From: Streptomyces camponoticapitis
GTDB lineage: Bacteria; Actinomycetota; Actinomycetes; Streptomycetales; Streptomycetaceae
Length of the DNA stretch: 52,134 nt
Assembly: GCF_014646115.1 (NCBI RefSeq)
Contig: NZ_BMMV01000039.1
Span: forward strand, 1-52,134
Reading direction: 5' to 3'
Position numbers and translations under genes: made by a program. Shown here in pieces: positions 44,987 through 52,134 of this stretch (position 1 is the first letter of the stretch; the number at the start of each line of letters is the position of its first letter). The notes under the pieces are model-generated. The model saw only the letters and a list, made by a program, of their open reading frames with translations. It was not told where the DNA came from and did not search any database.

Positions 44987-45433
44987 ATGGATATGAGGCT
45001 CGAAGTCGTACTGCTCCCGGTCGCCGACGTCGACCGCGCGAAGCAGTTCTACGCCCAGCGGATGGGGTTCCGCCTCGATGTCGACAAGCCCGTCAAGGAC
45101 GACTACCGCGTGGTGCACCTGACGCCCCCCGGGTCCGGATGTTCCATCGCCTTCGGCGTCGGAGTGACCACCGCGGAGCCCGGCTCCGTCCAGGGGCTGC
45201 AACTCGTGGTGACCGACATCGAACGGGCGCGCGACCAACTGATCGAGGGCGGTGTCGATGTGAGCGAGATCTTCCACGACGCCACCGGCCTCTTCCACCA
45301 CGCGGGTGAGGTGGACCGCGTACCAGGACTGGCGGCCGGGCGGGCGAGCTACGGCTCCTTCGCCTCCTTCGCCGACCCCGACGGCAACGGCTGGCTCCTC
45401 CAGGAGATCACCGAACGGCTTCCGGGCCGCTGA
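44987..45433 (+). CDS. VOC (glyoxalase/bleomycin-resistance fold) protein
   Basis: 148 aa with two babab modules typical of VOC proteins: LEVVLLPVADVDRAKQFYAQ at the start and LQLVVTDIERARDQLIEGG in the second half, ending FADPDGNGWLLQEI, which supplies the conserved C-terminal metal-ligand region. It may bind or isomerise a small metabolite, or bind a drug. ATG 44987 is used; ATG 44993 is also possible. The following oxidoreductase is 44 bp downstream, so the two may form an operon. Confidence 0.78.
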   Translation: MDMRLEVVLLPVADVDRAKQFYAQRMGFRLDVDKPVKDDYRVVHLTPPGSGCSIAFGVGVTTAEPGSVQGLQLVVTDIERARDQLIEGGVDVSEIFHDATGLFHHAGEVDRVPGLAAGRASYGSFASFADPDGNGWLLQEITERLPGR

Positions 45434-45477
45434 TCCGTCATGTCCGACGCCGGACCGAACAGGCAGGATGAGGACGC

Positions 45478-46920
45478 GTGATGAAGGAATCCGGGCGCAC
45501 CTACGACGTGGTGGTGATCGGCGCCGGACCTGTCGGCGAGAACGTGGCCGACCGTACCCGCGCCGCCGGGCTGAGCACGGTCGTCGTGGAGAACGAGCTG
45601 ATCGGCGGCGAGTGCTCGTTCTGGGCCTGCGAGCCGAGCAAGGGGCTGCTGAGACCGGTGCTCACCCGCGCCGACGCGACCCGGATGCCCGGACTCGACC
45701 CGGCGGTGGCGCGCCCCCTGGACGCTGCCGCCGTGTTCGCCCACCGCGACGAGATGGCCGCCCACTGGAAGGACGACGACCAGGTGGAATGGCTGGCCGG
45801 GGCCGGCGTCGACCTCGTACGTGGCCAGGGGCGCCTGGACGGGCCCCGCCGGGTGACGGTGACATCCGCCGAGGGCGCGAGGACCGTGCTGGAGGCCCGC
45901 CACGCCGTGGCGGTCTGCACCGGTACCCGTCCCGCCCTGCCGGACCTTCCGGATCTGGCGGCGGCACGCCCCTGGACCAACCGCGAGGCGACCAGCGCCC
46001 GTCAGGTGCCCGGACGGCTCGCGGTGGTGGGAGGAGGTCCCGTCGCCGTCGAGATGTCGACCGCGTTCAGGGCCCTCGGAGCGCAGGTGACCATGCTGGT
46101 CCGCGGCGCGCGGCTGCTGCCGCGCATGGAACCCTTCGCCGGCGAACTGGTCGCGACGGGGCTGCGCGAAGCCGGTGTCGACATCCGGTTCGGACGCGTC
46201 GTCACCTCGGCGGAACGCCGGGGAGGGCCGGACGACGAGGTGCGTCTCACGCTCGACGACGGCGACGTCCTGGCGGTGGACGAGGTTCTCTTCGCCACCG
46301 GCCGGGCACCGCGGACCGACGACATCGGCCTGGAGACCGTCGGGCTGACCCCGGGGGACTGGCTCGGCGTGGACGACAGCTGCACCGTGACAGCCGTCTC
46401 CGAGGGCTGGCTGTACGGGGTGGGAGACGTCAACCACCGCGCCCTGCTGACGCATCAGGGCAAGTACCAGGCCCGCATCGCGGGCGCCGTCATCGGCGCC
46501 CGTGCCGACGGCCGCACTCTGGACGCACGCCCGTGGGGCCCTCACACGGCCAGGGCTGACACGGTCGCGGTACCCCAGGTGGTCTTCACCGACCCCGAGG
46601 TCGCCACCGTGGGACTGACGACGATCGACGCCGAGCGCGCGGGACGCGAGGTCAAGGTGGTCGACTACGACATCGCAAACGTCGCGGGGGCCACCCAGTA
46701 CGGGGAGGGCTACCGGGGCCGGGCCCGCATGCTGGTGGACCGCGATCGCGACATCGTCGTGGGCGTCACCTTCGTCGGGCCGGGCGTCGCGGAACTTCTC
46801 CACTCCGCGACGGTCGTCGTCGCGGGTGAGACGCACGTGGAGAGACTCTGGCACGCCGTGCCGGCCTTCCCCACCATCAGTGAGGTCTGGCTTCGTCTTC
46901 TGGAGACCTACCGAGGCTGA
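45478..46920 (+). CDS. FAD-dependent pyridine nucleotide-disulfide oxidoreductase
   Basis: 480 aa. FAD-binding GAGPVGENVADR is at the N-terminus. The redox disulfide is in GGECSFWACEPSK (CxxxxC). The NAD(P) motif is VVGGGPVAVEMSTAFRALG, and the dimerisation domain ends with PAFPTISEVW, in place of the usual HxxxxE motif of lipoamide dehydrogenase (here H-AVPAFPTISE is close). Relatives include mycothione, lipoamide and mercuric reductases; I cannot assign which. GTG 45478 or ATG 45481. Confidence 0.82.
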   Translation: MMKESGRTYDVVVIGAGPVGENVADRTRAAGLSTVVVENELIGGECSFWACEPSKGLLRPVLTRADATRMPGLDPAVARPLDAAAVFAHRDEMAAHWKDDDQVEWLAGAGVDLVRGQGRLDGPRRVTVTSAEGARTVLEARHAVAVCTGTRPALPDLPDLAAARPWTNREATSARQVPGRLAVVGGGPVAVEMSTAFRALGAQVTMLVRGARLLPRMEPFAGELVATGLREAGVDIRFGRVVTSAERRGGPDDEVRLTLDDGDVLAVDEVLFATGRAPRTDDIGLETVGLTPGDWLGVDDSCTVTAVSEGWLYGVGDVNHRALLTHQGKYQARIAGAVIGARADGRTLDARPWGPHTARADTVAVPQVVFTDPEVATVGLTTIDAERAGREVKVVDYDIANVAGATQYGEGYRGRARMLVDRDRDIVVGVTFVGPGVAELLHSATVVVAGETHVERLWHAVPAFPTISEVWLRLLETYRG

Positions 46921-47024
46921 GCCACCGGCGGCGGTGATCACGCCGGTCGGGGTGCGCCGGCTTCCGCGACGCCCTCCGGCAGGTGCCCGGGCCGCCCCTG
47001 ATGTCACCGCTCTCGTTAGGTAGC

Positions 47025-47055
47025 TATTATCCACATATGAGTACTTTCGTATGTG
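47025..47055 (+). promoter_or_regulatory. Promoter and inverted repeat before the SpoIIE phosphatase
   Basis: TATTAT (47025-47030) is a -10; TGTCAC 17 bp upstream is a weak -35. CACATA (47032-47037) and TATGTG (47050-47055) form an inverted repeat at the transcription start and immediately upstream of ATG 47057, and could be an operator. Confidence 0.45.
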
Positions 47056-47056
47056 A

Positions 47057-49291
47057 ATGGCTTCACGGGTTGGCCTGAGCGTGGCTGAGGACAGAACCGA
47101 CGCCTCGGCGCAGATCGAACAAGCCCTGGCGGACATCGTGAAAACCACCGGGGCGCATCTCGGGGCCGTCTATCTGAAAGTGCCCGAAGACCAGCTCCTG
47201 CGCATGGTCCGGGTGATCGGTGTGTCCCTGAGGGTGGCCAGGCCGTGGTCGATGGTGGCGCTCGCGGCGCCGGTCCCGGTGGCGGAGGCGGCGCGTGAGG
47301 GCCATCCGGTGTGGGTGGGTTCCCATGTGGAACTGGCCCGCCGCTTCCCCCGTACAGCACTCGCCCTGCCTTACGACGTCGCCATGCTCGTCGTGCCCCT
47401 GTCCACCGGAGACACCTGCTGGGGCGCGCTGCTGCAGCTCTGGCCCGGCACCCGCGACCCTGATCCCTCCCGTCAGGAAGAGGAAGCGACCGACACGGGT
47501 GCCCGCCTGATCGGTGAGCTCCTGCGGCAGGCCGCGGAGGAGGGGAATCCGCTGCCACCCGGAGAGCTGCGCGTCGTGGAGCCGCCCCCCGCGCGGTACG
47601 AGGAGCCCGGCGCCGAAATCACCGAGCGTCTCCCCGAAGGCATGTGCGCCCTGGACCTCGAAGGCCGTATCACCTTCTACAACAGGAGGGCCACCGAGCT
47701 GCTGGGCGTCGACGAGAGCGAACTCCTGGGCGCCCGGCTCTGGGAGATCCTGCCCTGGCTGCTCGACCCGGTGTACGAGAACGCCTACCTGGCGGCCCTC
47801 TTCAGCCGCCTGCCCAGGTCCTTCACGGCCTTGCGGCCCCCCGACCGCCTGCTGGCCTTCTACCTCTACCCCGACGCCACCGGCATCAGCGTCCGTATCG
47901 TGCCCACCGAGGAGGCGGCTGTGCCCGACGAGGAGCCGGCTCCGGCCCCCGAGGGGTCCGCCGTGCCCGCCGAGGAGCCACCCGCGTTGTCCTTCGAGGG
48001 GCCCGCATCGCCGGGCCTGGCCGCGGAGAGCGGCGATGATCCGGTCGCGGCCCCGACCGTCACCGAACGGACCCGGCCGGGCGCCCTCTACCAGCTGCTG
48101 CACCTGTCCTCGGCCCTCACCGAGTCGGTCGGGGTCCAGGACGTGACCGACGCGGTCACCAACCAGATCCTGCCCGTCATCGACGTACAGAGCCTGGCCA
48201 TGGTCACCGTCGACGGGGGGCGACTCCAGGTCGTCGGCTCGCGCGGCTTTCCGCAGGAGATCGTGGACGGTCTCCAGGACCGCTCGCTGAGCGCGGACTC
48301 CCCGGAGGTCCGGGCCATCATGACCGGCATCCCCACGTTCCACCCGCATATCGAGGACCTCCGGCGCATCTACCCGAACATCGCGGTGAGCCCGGACACG
48401 GCCGCGTGCGCACATCTGCCGATGTTCGCTTCCGGCCGGACGATCGGCGCGGTCGTACTGGGCTACAACCGTCCGCACTTCTTCCCGCCGGACGAACGCG
48501 CCGGTCTCACCTCACTGGCCGGAGTGATCGCACAGGCTCTCGAACGGGCCCGGCTCTACGACACCAAGAACCAGGTCGCACTGGGTCTCCAGGCCGCGCT
48601 GCTCCCCGGCGTCCTGCCGGACGTCCCGGGTATCGAGGTCGCCGCCCGCTACATTCCGGCGACCACCGGCATGGACATCGGAGGCGACTTCTACGACCTC
48701 ATCCGCCTGGACGACACCTCGGTCGCCGCCGTCATCGGTGATGTGCAGGGCCACAACGTGAACGCCGCCGCCCTGATGGGACAGGTCCGCACCGCCGTCC
48801 ACACCCACGCCAGCGCCGGAGCCATTCCGGGTGAGATTCTGGCGCGCACCAACCGGCTGCTGGTCGACCTGCGCTCGAACCTGTTCACGAGCTGCCTGTA
48901 CGCCCACCTCGACCTGAGGAACCACCGGGCCCATCTGGCGACGGCCGGCCACCTGCCACCCGTACTGCTCCATCCCGACGGCCGTACGGAGATCATCGAC
49001 GGACCGTCCGGAATCCTCCTGGGAATCGAGCCGGAGGCCCAGTACCGGACCTTCGACGTGCCCCTTCCACCGGGCGCGATCCTCGCCCTCTTCACCGACG
49101 GCCTGGTCGAAGTGCCCGGCACCGATCTTGACGAGTCCATCGCGGAATTCGCCGGTCACCTGGCGGAGGCGGACTCGCAGTCCCTGGAAGAGCTCACGGA
49201 GACACTTGTCCGGCGTGCCGCACAGGCCGGGCGGCGCTCCTGGGGCAACGACGACATCGCCCTGCTGCTCATCAAAGTGGCGGCCGTCTGA
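47057..49291 (+). CDS. GAF-PAS-GAF-SpoIIE protein phosphatase
   Basis: 744 aa. Order: GAF (about 10-150), PAS (about 190-280, with ALDLEGRITFYNRRATELLG), Pro/Glu/Ala linker, GAF (about 345-490), and SpoIIE/PP2C phosphatase (about 505-744) with ATTGMDIGGDFYD, VIGDVQGHN and the terminal NDDIALLLI. It should dephosphorylate an anti-anti-sigma factor (STAS protein) and so release an alternative sigma factor in response to a sensed signal. No HATPase kinase domain or STAS gene is adjacent. ATG 47057 lacks a ribosome-binding site. Confidence 0.85.
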   Translation: MASRVGLSVAEDRTDASAQIEQALADIVKTTGAHLGAVYLKVPEDQLLRMVRVIGVSLRVARPWSMVALAAPVPVAEAAREGHPVWVGSHVELARRFPRTALALPYDVAMLVVPLSTGDTCWGALLQLWPGTRDPDPSRQEEEATDTGARLIGELLRQAAEEGNPLPPGELRVVEPPPARYEEPGAEITERLPEGMCALDLEGRITFYNRRATELLGVDESELLGARLWEILPWLLDPVYENAYLAALFSRLPRSFTALRPPDRLLAFYLYPDATGISVRIVPTEEAAVPDEEPAPAPEGSAVPAEEPPALSFEGPASPGLAAESGDDPVAAPTVTERTRPGALYQLLHLSSALTESVGVQDVTDAVTNQILPVIDVQSLAMVTVDGGRLQVVGSRGFPQEIVDGLQDRSLSADSPEVRAIMTGIPTFHPHIEDLRRIYPNIAVSPDTAACAHLPMFASGRTIGAVVLGYNRPHFFPPDERAGLTSLAGVIAQALERARLYDTKNQVALGLQAALLPGVLPDVPGIEVAARYIPATTGMDIGGDFYDLIRLDDTSVAAVIGDVQGHNVNAAALMGQVRTAVHTHASAGAIPGEILARTNRLLVDLRSNLFTSCLYAHLDLRNHRAHLATAGHLPPVLLHPDGRTEIIDGPSGILLGIEPEAQYRTFDVPLPPGAILALFTDGLVEVPGTDLDESIAEFAGHLAEADSQSLEELTETLVRRAAQAGRRSWGNDDIALLLIKVAAV

Positions 49292-49342
49292 AGCCGGCCT
49301 CCCCCGGTGCCGGGGGACAGGCGCTCCACCGGGCAGAACCTC

Positions 49343-50857
49343 TCATGCGTCGCCGCCGGGCGGAATGTTCTGGTTGAGGCGGAACACGTTTCCGGGGTCG
49401 TAAACGGATTTCGCCGCGCGCAGCCGTGTGTAGGTCTCGGGCGAGTACGCCTGCCGCACCCGTGCCGGAGTGGGATCGGACGAGGTGAAGTTCAGATAGG
49501 TGTGTCCGGTGCTCCATGGCTGGACTCTCTCCAACACCCGCTGCGCGTAGGCCTGTTGCGGGTCGCCCTCGGTGGGTGGACCGAGGTTCATGAGCCAGAC
49601 GGCGAAGGTGGCATCACGGTTGCCCACCGCGCTCGGCGGGCCCGTCCGACGCCCCAGGGCGCCCCCGAGATGGCGCACCTCGACGTACTCCACCGGCTGA
49701 TCGGCCCGCGGTCCGGCGAGTTCGACGATCGCGTCGACCGTCTCGGGGGAGAACTGGTCCAGCATCGTCGTCCACTCGCGGAACAGCATCGGGTCGGCCG
49801 GGTCCTGGTGGATCGAGGCGAAGTCCGTCAGTGGCATGTCGCCGACCGTGTCGAGCAGCACGGGAGCGGCCTGCCTGAGCGGCGCGAGCAGACGTTCCCC
49901 CTCCGCCGTGGTTCCGAGGTAGGCGATCCGTACGTGGAGGGTGAACGTACCGCGCAGCAGCTTCGGGACGGACGGAGCGTCCGCCAGGCGCAGCAGGGCG
50001 ATCGAGGAGGTGAGCTCCTCGGGTACGGAAGCGGTGAAACGCTGGTAGGCGTGCATCACCGAGGCGGTGTCCTCGCCCGAGAAGAACAGCCCGCCTCCGT
50101 ACAGCCGTGTCACATCGTGCAGGTCCAACTCCAGCGCGGTCACCACACCCATGTTGCTTCTGCTGCCGCGCAGGGCCCAGAACAGCTCCGGCTCCTCCTG
50201 CGCGGTGGCACGCCTCAGCAGCCCGTCGGCGGTGACCACTTCGATCGCGTGCACATAGTCGGCGGCCCAGCCGAACGGTCTGCCGAATGTGGGGCTGAGA
50301 CCTCCGCCGAGGGTGAATCCCACGACGCCGACCGACGGTGAGGAGCCGACGATCGGCGCCAGACCGAACGGCTCAGCCGCGTCGACCACTTGCTGGGCGG
50401 TCGCCCCTGCCTGCACGACGGCCCGGTGACTGGCCTCGTCAACGGTGATGCCCGACATCCGACGTGTGGTGATCAGTACCGCCCCGTCGGCCGGGACAAT
50501 GGCCTGGTGGCCCGTGGCGAGCACGGCGACAGCGAGGCCGTGGGCGGTCGCGAACCGGACGGCGGCCTGCACATCGGCCGGCTCGGCCGCGCCCACCACA
50601 ACGGCCGGCTTGTGCGTGATCGCCAGGTTGAAGGTGGCGCACTCGGCGGCGTAACCGCCGTCGCCGGGCCGGAGAACCTCTCCCGTCACGCCGGCCGCGA
50701 GAGCGGCGATGTCCTCGGCGGAGACGCCCTGGGGCGGACCTTCGTCGGAAGCGGGGACAGCCAACTGGATCGCGCCTTTCGAAGTGGTGGTCGCCCTGCG
50801 CGGACCCGTATGGGCGTCGAAGTCCGCATCAGTGATGCTTTGTTCCTTCCCGCTCAT
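49343..50857 (-). CDS. FAD-binding (BBE-type) oxidoreductase
   Basis: 504 aa from ATG 50857. The FAD domain includes AVAVLATGHQ (histidine expected to link FAD), a GVVGFTLGGGLS segment and WAADYVHAIEVVTADG; the second-link cysteine is absent. The C-terminal berberine-bridge part is YLNFTSSDPT and YDPGNVFRLNQNIPP. Such enzymes oxidise sugars, alkaloids or tailor natural products. A longer frame to 50899 runs through a hairpin and is less likely. Confidence 0.85.
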   Translation of the reverse strand: MSGKEQSITDADFDAHTGPRRATTTSKGAIQLAVPASDEGPPQGVSAEDIAALAAGVTGEVLRPGDGGYAAECATFNLAITHKPAVVVGAAEPADVQAAVRFATAHGLAVAVLATGHQAIVPADGAVLITTRRMSGITVDEASHRAVVQAGATAQQVVDAAEPFGLAPIVGSSPSVGVVGFTLGGGLSPTFGRPFGWAADYVHAIEVVTADGLLRRATAQEEPELFWALRGSRSNMGVVTALELDLHDVTRLYGGGLFFSGEDTASVMHAYQRFTASVPEELTSSIALLRLADAPSVPKLLRGTFTLHVRIAYLGTTAEGERLLAPLRQAAPVLLDTVGDMPLTDFASIHQDPADPMLFREWTTMLDQFSPETVDAIVELAGPRADQPVEYVEVRHLGGALGRRTGPPSAVGNRDATFAVWLMNLGPPTEGDPQQAYAQRVLERVQPWSTGHTYLNFTSSDPTPARVRQAYSPETYTRLRAAKSVYDPGNVFRLNQNIPPGGDA

Positions 50858-50875
50858 GAAACAACAGGTGCGACC

Positions 50876-50896
50876 GCCCCGCATCAGATGCGGGGC
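50876..50896. repeat. 9-bp-stem hairpin in the BBE gene leader
   Basis: GCCCCGCAT-CAG-ATGCGGGGC, a perfect stem with 3-nt loop, 18 bp upstream of the ATG at 50857. Its position before the start suggests regulation (operator or RNA structure) rather than termination. Confidence 0.45.
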
Positions 50897-51125
50897 CACT
50901 CCGAACAGCCCCGCCTCACGGCCGTGAAGGGCGGGCGCGGGCCGCGCCCGCCCCGGCGTTCAGCCCCTGCCGAAGTGCACCGAAGGGAAGGCGCCCGCTG
51001 CACGGTCCGCACCGCTATTTCACCGTGGTGCACGCCCTCGACGTCGCTTCCGGGCGATCAGTGACGGATGAGCGGATCCGGCGTTGATCATCGCGATCCA
51101 CTTCGCCCCCTGAAAGGAGCCGGTG

Positions 51126-51308
51126 ATGCGTCATGGCTTCGCCGCACTCGTACTCGCGACGGTCGCTCTGACGGCCGCGTACACCGCCCCGGCCCAGGCA
51201 GCGGCCAATCCCTCCCCGGTGCCTCCCGCCGCTGAGTCCCTCCTGAAGGACGGGCTCACGATCGAGGGCCCTCTGATCAACAACCTCGACCTGCAGCATC
51301 TGCTGTAG
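51126..51308 (+). CDS. Small secreted peptide (60 aa)
   Basis: Signal peptide MRHGFAALVLATVALTAA...APAQA, likely cleaved after AQA near residue 25, leaving about 34 residues with PSPVPP, then LLKDGLTIEGPLINNLDLQHLL. There is no cysteine. ATG 51126 has AAAGGAG at 6-nt spacing; a GTG at 51123 is too close to that box. It is convergent with another mini secreted protein and shares its terminator. Role unknown. Confidence 0.7.
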   Translation: MRHGFAALVLATVALTAAYTAPAQAAANPSPVPPAAESLLKDGLTIEGPLINNLDLQHLL

Positions 51309-51379
51309 CGCCCGACAGGGACGGTCAGGGTGCCGCGCCGCCGGGCGGGGAGCCGGAGGCGGGCGGGAGCGAGCGCGAA

Positions 51380-51410
51380 AGGCCCGGCTGGGGCATCCCC
51401 AGCCGGGCCT
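51380..51410. terminator. Bidirectional terminator between two mini secreted-peptide genes
   Basis: Perfect 14-bp stem AGGCCCGGCTGGGG / CCCCAGCCGGGCCT with a CAT loop, 71 bp after the plus gene and 15 bp after the minus gene. Confidence 0.85.
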
Positions 51411-51425
51411 CGTGTTCGCGAGGGC

Positions 51426-51536
51426 TCAGAAGGTGAGGCCGCCACCGAGGTCGATCCCGATCGCCGAAGCGGGAGCGGCAAGGGCGGTGACGAGGGCGAA
51501 GGCCCCGAGCAGGACAGTGGCGATCTGACGACGCAT
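51426..51536 (-). CDS. Tiny secreted peptide (36 aa)
   Basis: Below usual gene-calling length. The peptide starts MRRQIATVLLGAFALVTALA and continues with APASA, a good signal peptide; cleavage after ASA would leave only IGIDLGGGLTF. ATG 51536 is preceded by AAAGG at 8-nt spacing, and a strong terminator follows the stop. Start, signal, stop and terminator together support a real gene. Function unknown. Confidence 0.6.
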   Translation of the reverse strand: MRRQIATVLLGAFALVTALAAPASAIGIDLGGGLTF

Positions 51537-51931
51537 GGCAGTTGCCTTTCTCAGATGAACTTCTCAGATGAGTCGGACTGAGCTGCTGCCAGTCTGAAGA
51601 TCATAAACGCCGAATTCCAGGAGAGCCACGCCGGATACACCTGAATGCACGCGCTCTCCAGTGCGGTGAGCCCCGATTCGTGCGAGGCCGGGAGAACGGC
51701 GCGGGGCGACGGCGCGTGAGGCCAGCGCCGGGACGGCGAGCGCCCATGTGTCTGGGGCGGCTGGTGTGAACATTCACGCGTTTACAGGCCGGGCTCCGCT
51801 TCATCTCGGCGATCCGCTGGGTCAGATGTGAGCCACGGCCGATAACTGCCTGTGTCCGTCTGCTGTGTCTGCGTAGTGTCCTGCGTTCGTACGCGTGTCG
51901 CATTTCTCTGCAGGGAAGGACACACGCTTTC
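51537..51931. other. Intergenic region upstream of a truncated secreted-protein gene
   Basis: No convincing gene; the minus-strand opening at 51564-51773 lacks initiation signals. It contains a GTGAA-CA-TTCAC inverted repeat (51766-51777) and a possible -10 TAGTGT (51874-51879). Confidence 0.4.
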
Positions 51932-52134
51932 GTGTCTTCACACAGACATCAAGCGCCACGGCGCCGGGCGCGTTTCGCGGCCGGGGCCGCGCTGCTCCTG
52001 GTCGCCGAGGCGGCGCTCATAGCCGGGGCCTCGATGCCGGCCGGCGCGGCGCCCGCGCCGGAGCCTGGCGCGGCGAAGGTGGTCCAGCCGTCGAAGGCCG
52101 ACATCCTCACATCGGATATCGCGTGGGCGGCCGA
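51932..52134 (+). CDS. Secreted protein, N-terminal fragment cut by window end
   Basis: 67 codons to the window edge. GTG start with GGAAGGA 11 nt upstream. The basic RRRARF segment, a hydrophobic stretch LLLVAEAALIAG and an AGAAPAPEP cleavage region form a signal peptide. The mature start reads KVVQPSKADILTSDIAWAA. Too short to name a family. Confidence 0.65.
   Translation, partial: MSSHRHQAPRRRARFAAGAALLLVAEAALIAGASMPAGAAPAPEPGAAKVVQPSKADILTSDIAWAA

Noticed and set aside
51564..51773. 69-codon minus-strand frame
   Set aside because: There is no ribosome-binding site, no domain and no favourable start context.

Overview
The window is a very GC-rich chromosomal segment with Streptomyces features: many GTG starts, stop/start overlaps of the GTGA/ATGA kind, several TANNNT -10 boxes placed 5 to 7 nt before a start codon (leaderless promoters), a tandem glycine riboswitch on gcvP, and typical Streptomyces families (DUF5999, CU044_5270, MpaB-type oxygenase, SpoIIE phosphatase). 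I identify the genus from gene content and order, not from a search.

Region 1 (1-13.8 kb) is a conserved core block: CDP-alcohol phosphatidyltransferase, mannose-1-phosphate guanylyltransferase/PMM-like fusion, DUF881-DUF1290-DUF881, a GarA/OdhI-type FHA protein, the FtsR-type MerR regulator, a DUF151 nuclease, a second MerR regulator, dinB, a PRC-barrel protein and gcvP under a glycine riboswitch. The order matches the mycobacterial pgsA2...garA...gcvB locus, but gcvH is missing.

Region 2 (14-20.8 kb) holds a DUF5999 protein, a conserved hypothetical, a GCS2-like ligase, a membrane-anchored VWA protein, a CPBP protease-like membrane protein and a PhzF-family enzyme.

Region 3 (about 20.9-26.76 kb) is the most unusual part: a compact Tn7-like transposon between phzF and a padR gene. 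It has four translationally coupled genes (TnsA-like nuclease, DDE TnsB, AAA+ TnsC/TniB, TniQ-like), one small cargo gene, and arrays of about 20-bp TnsB-type repeats at both ends (three left, four right). The TniQ-like protein has only a short TniQ-type N-terminus followed by eight CxxC...CxxxC zinc modules, the last four being a tandem duplication of a two-finger unit. I read it as a modular target selector; that is inference.

Region 4 (26.8-36 kb) carries padR, a Clp-N protein, three EamA/DMT exporters with a MocR-type and a LysR-type regulator, a split-barrel FMN-type protein sharing a palindromic operator with the MocR gene, a candidate PPP-containing leader peptide before the second exporter, and a Rieske lipoprotein.

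Region 5 (35.6-52.1 kb) holds an ECF sigma factor with a coupled membrane protein, an EEP-family protein, an isoprenoid operon (small protein, polyprenyl synthetase, MpaB-type oxygenase) divergent from an O-methyltransferase, a GH95 alpha-L-fucosidase, a VOC protein, a disulfide oxidoreductase, a GAF-PAS-GAF-SpoIIE phosphatase, a BBE-type flavoprotein, two convergent tiny secreted peptides sharing one terminator, and the start of another secreted protein cut by the window end.
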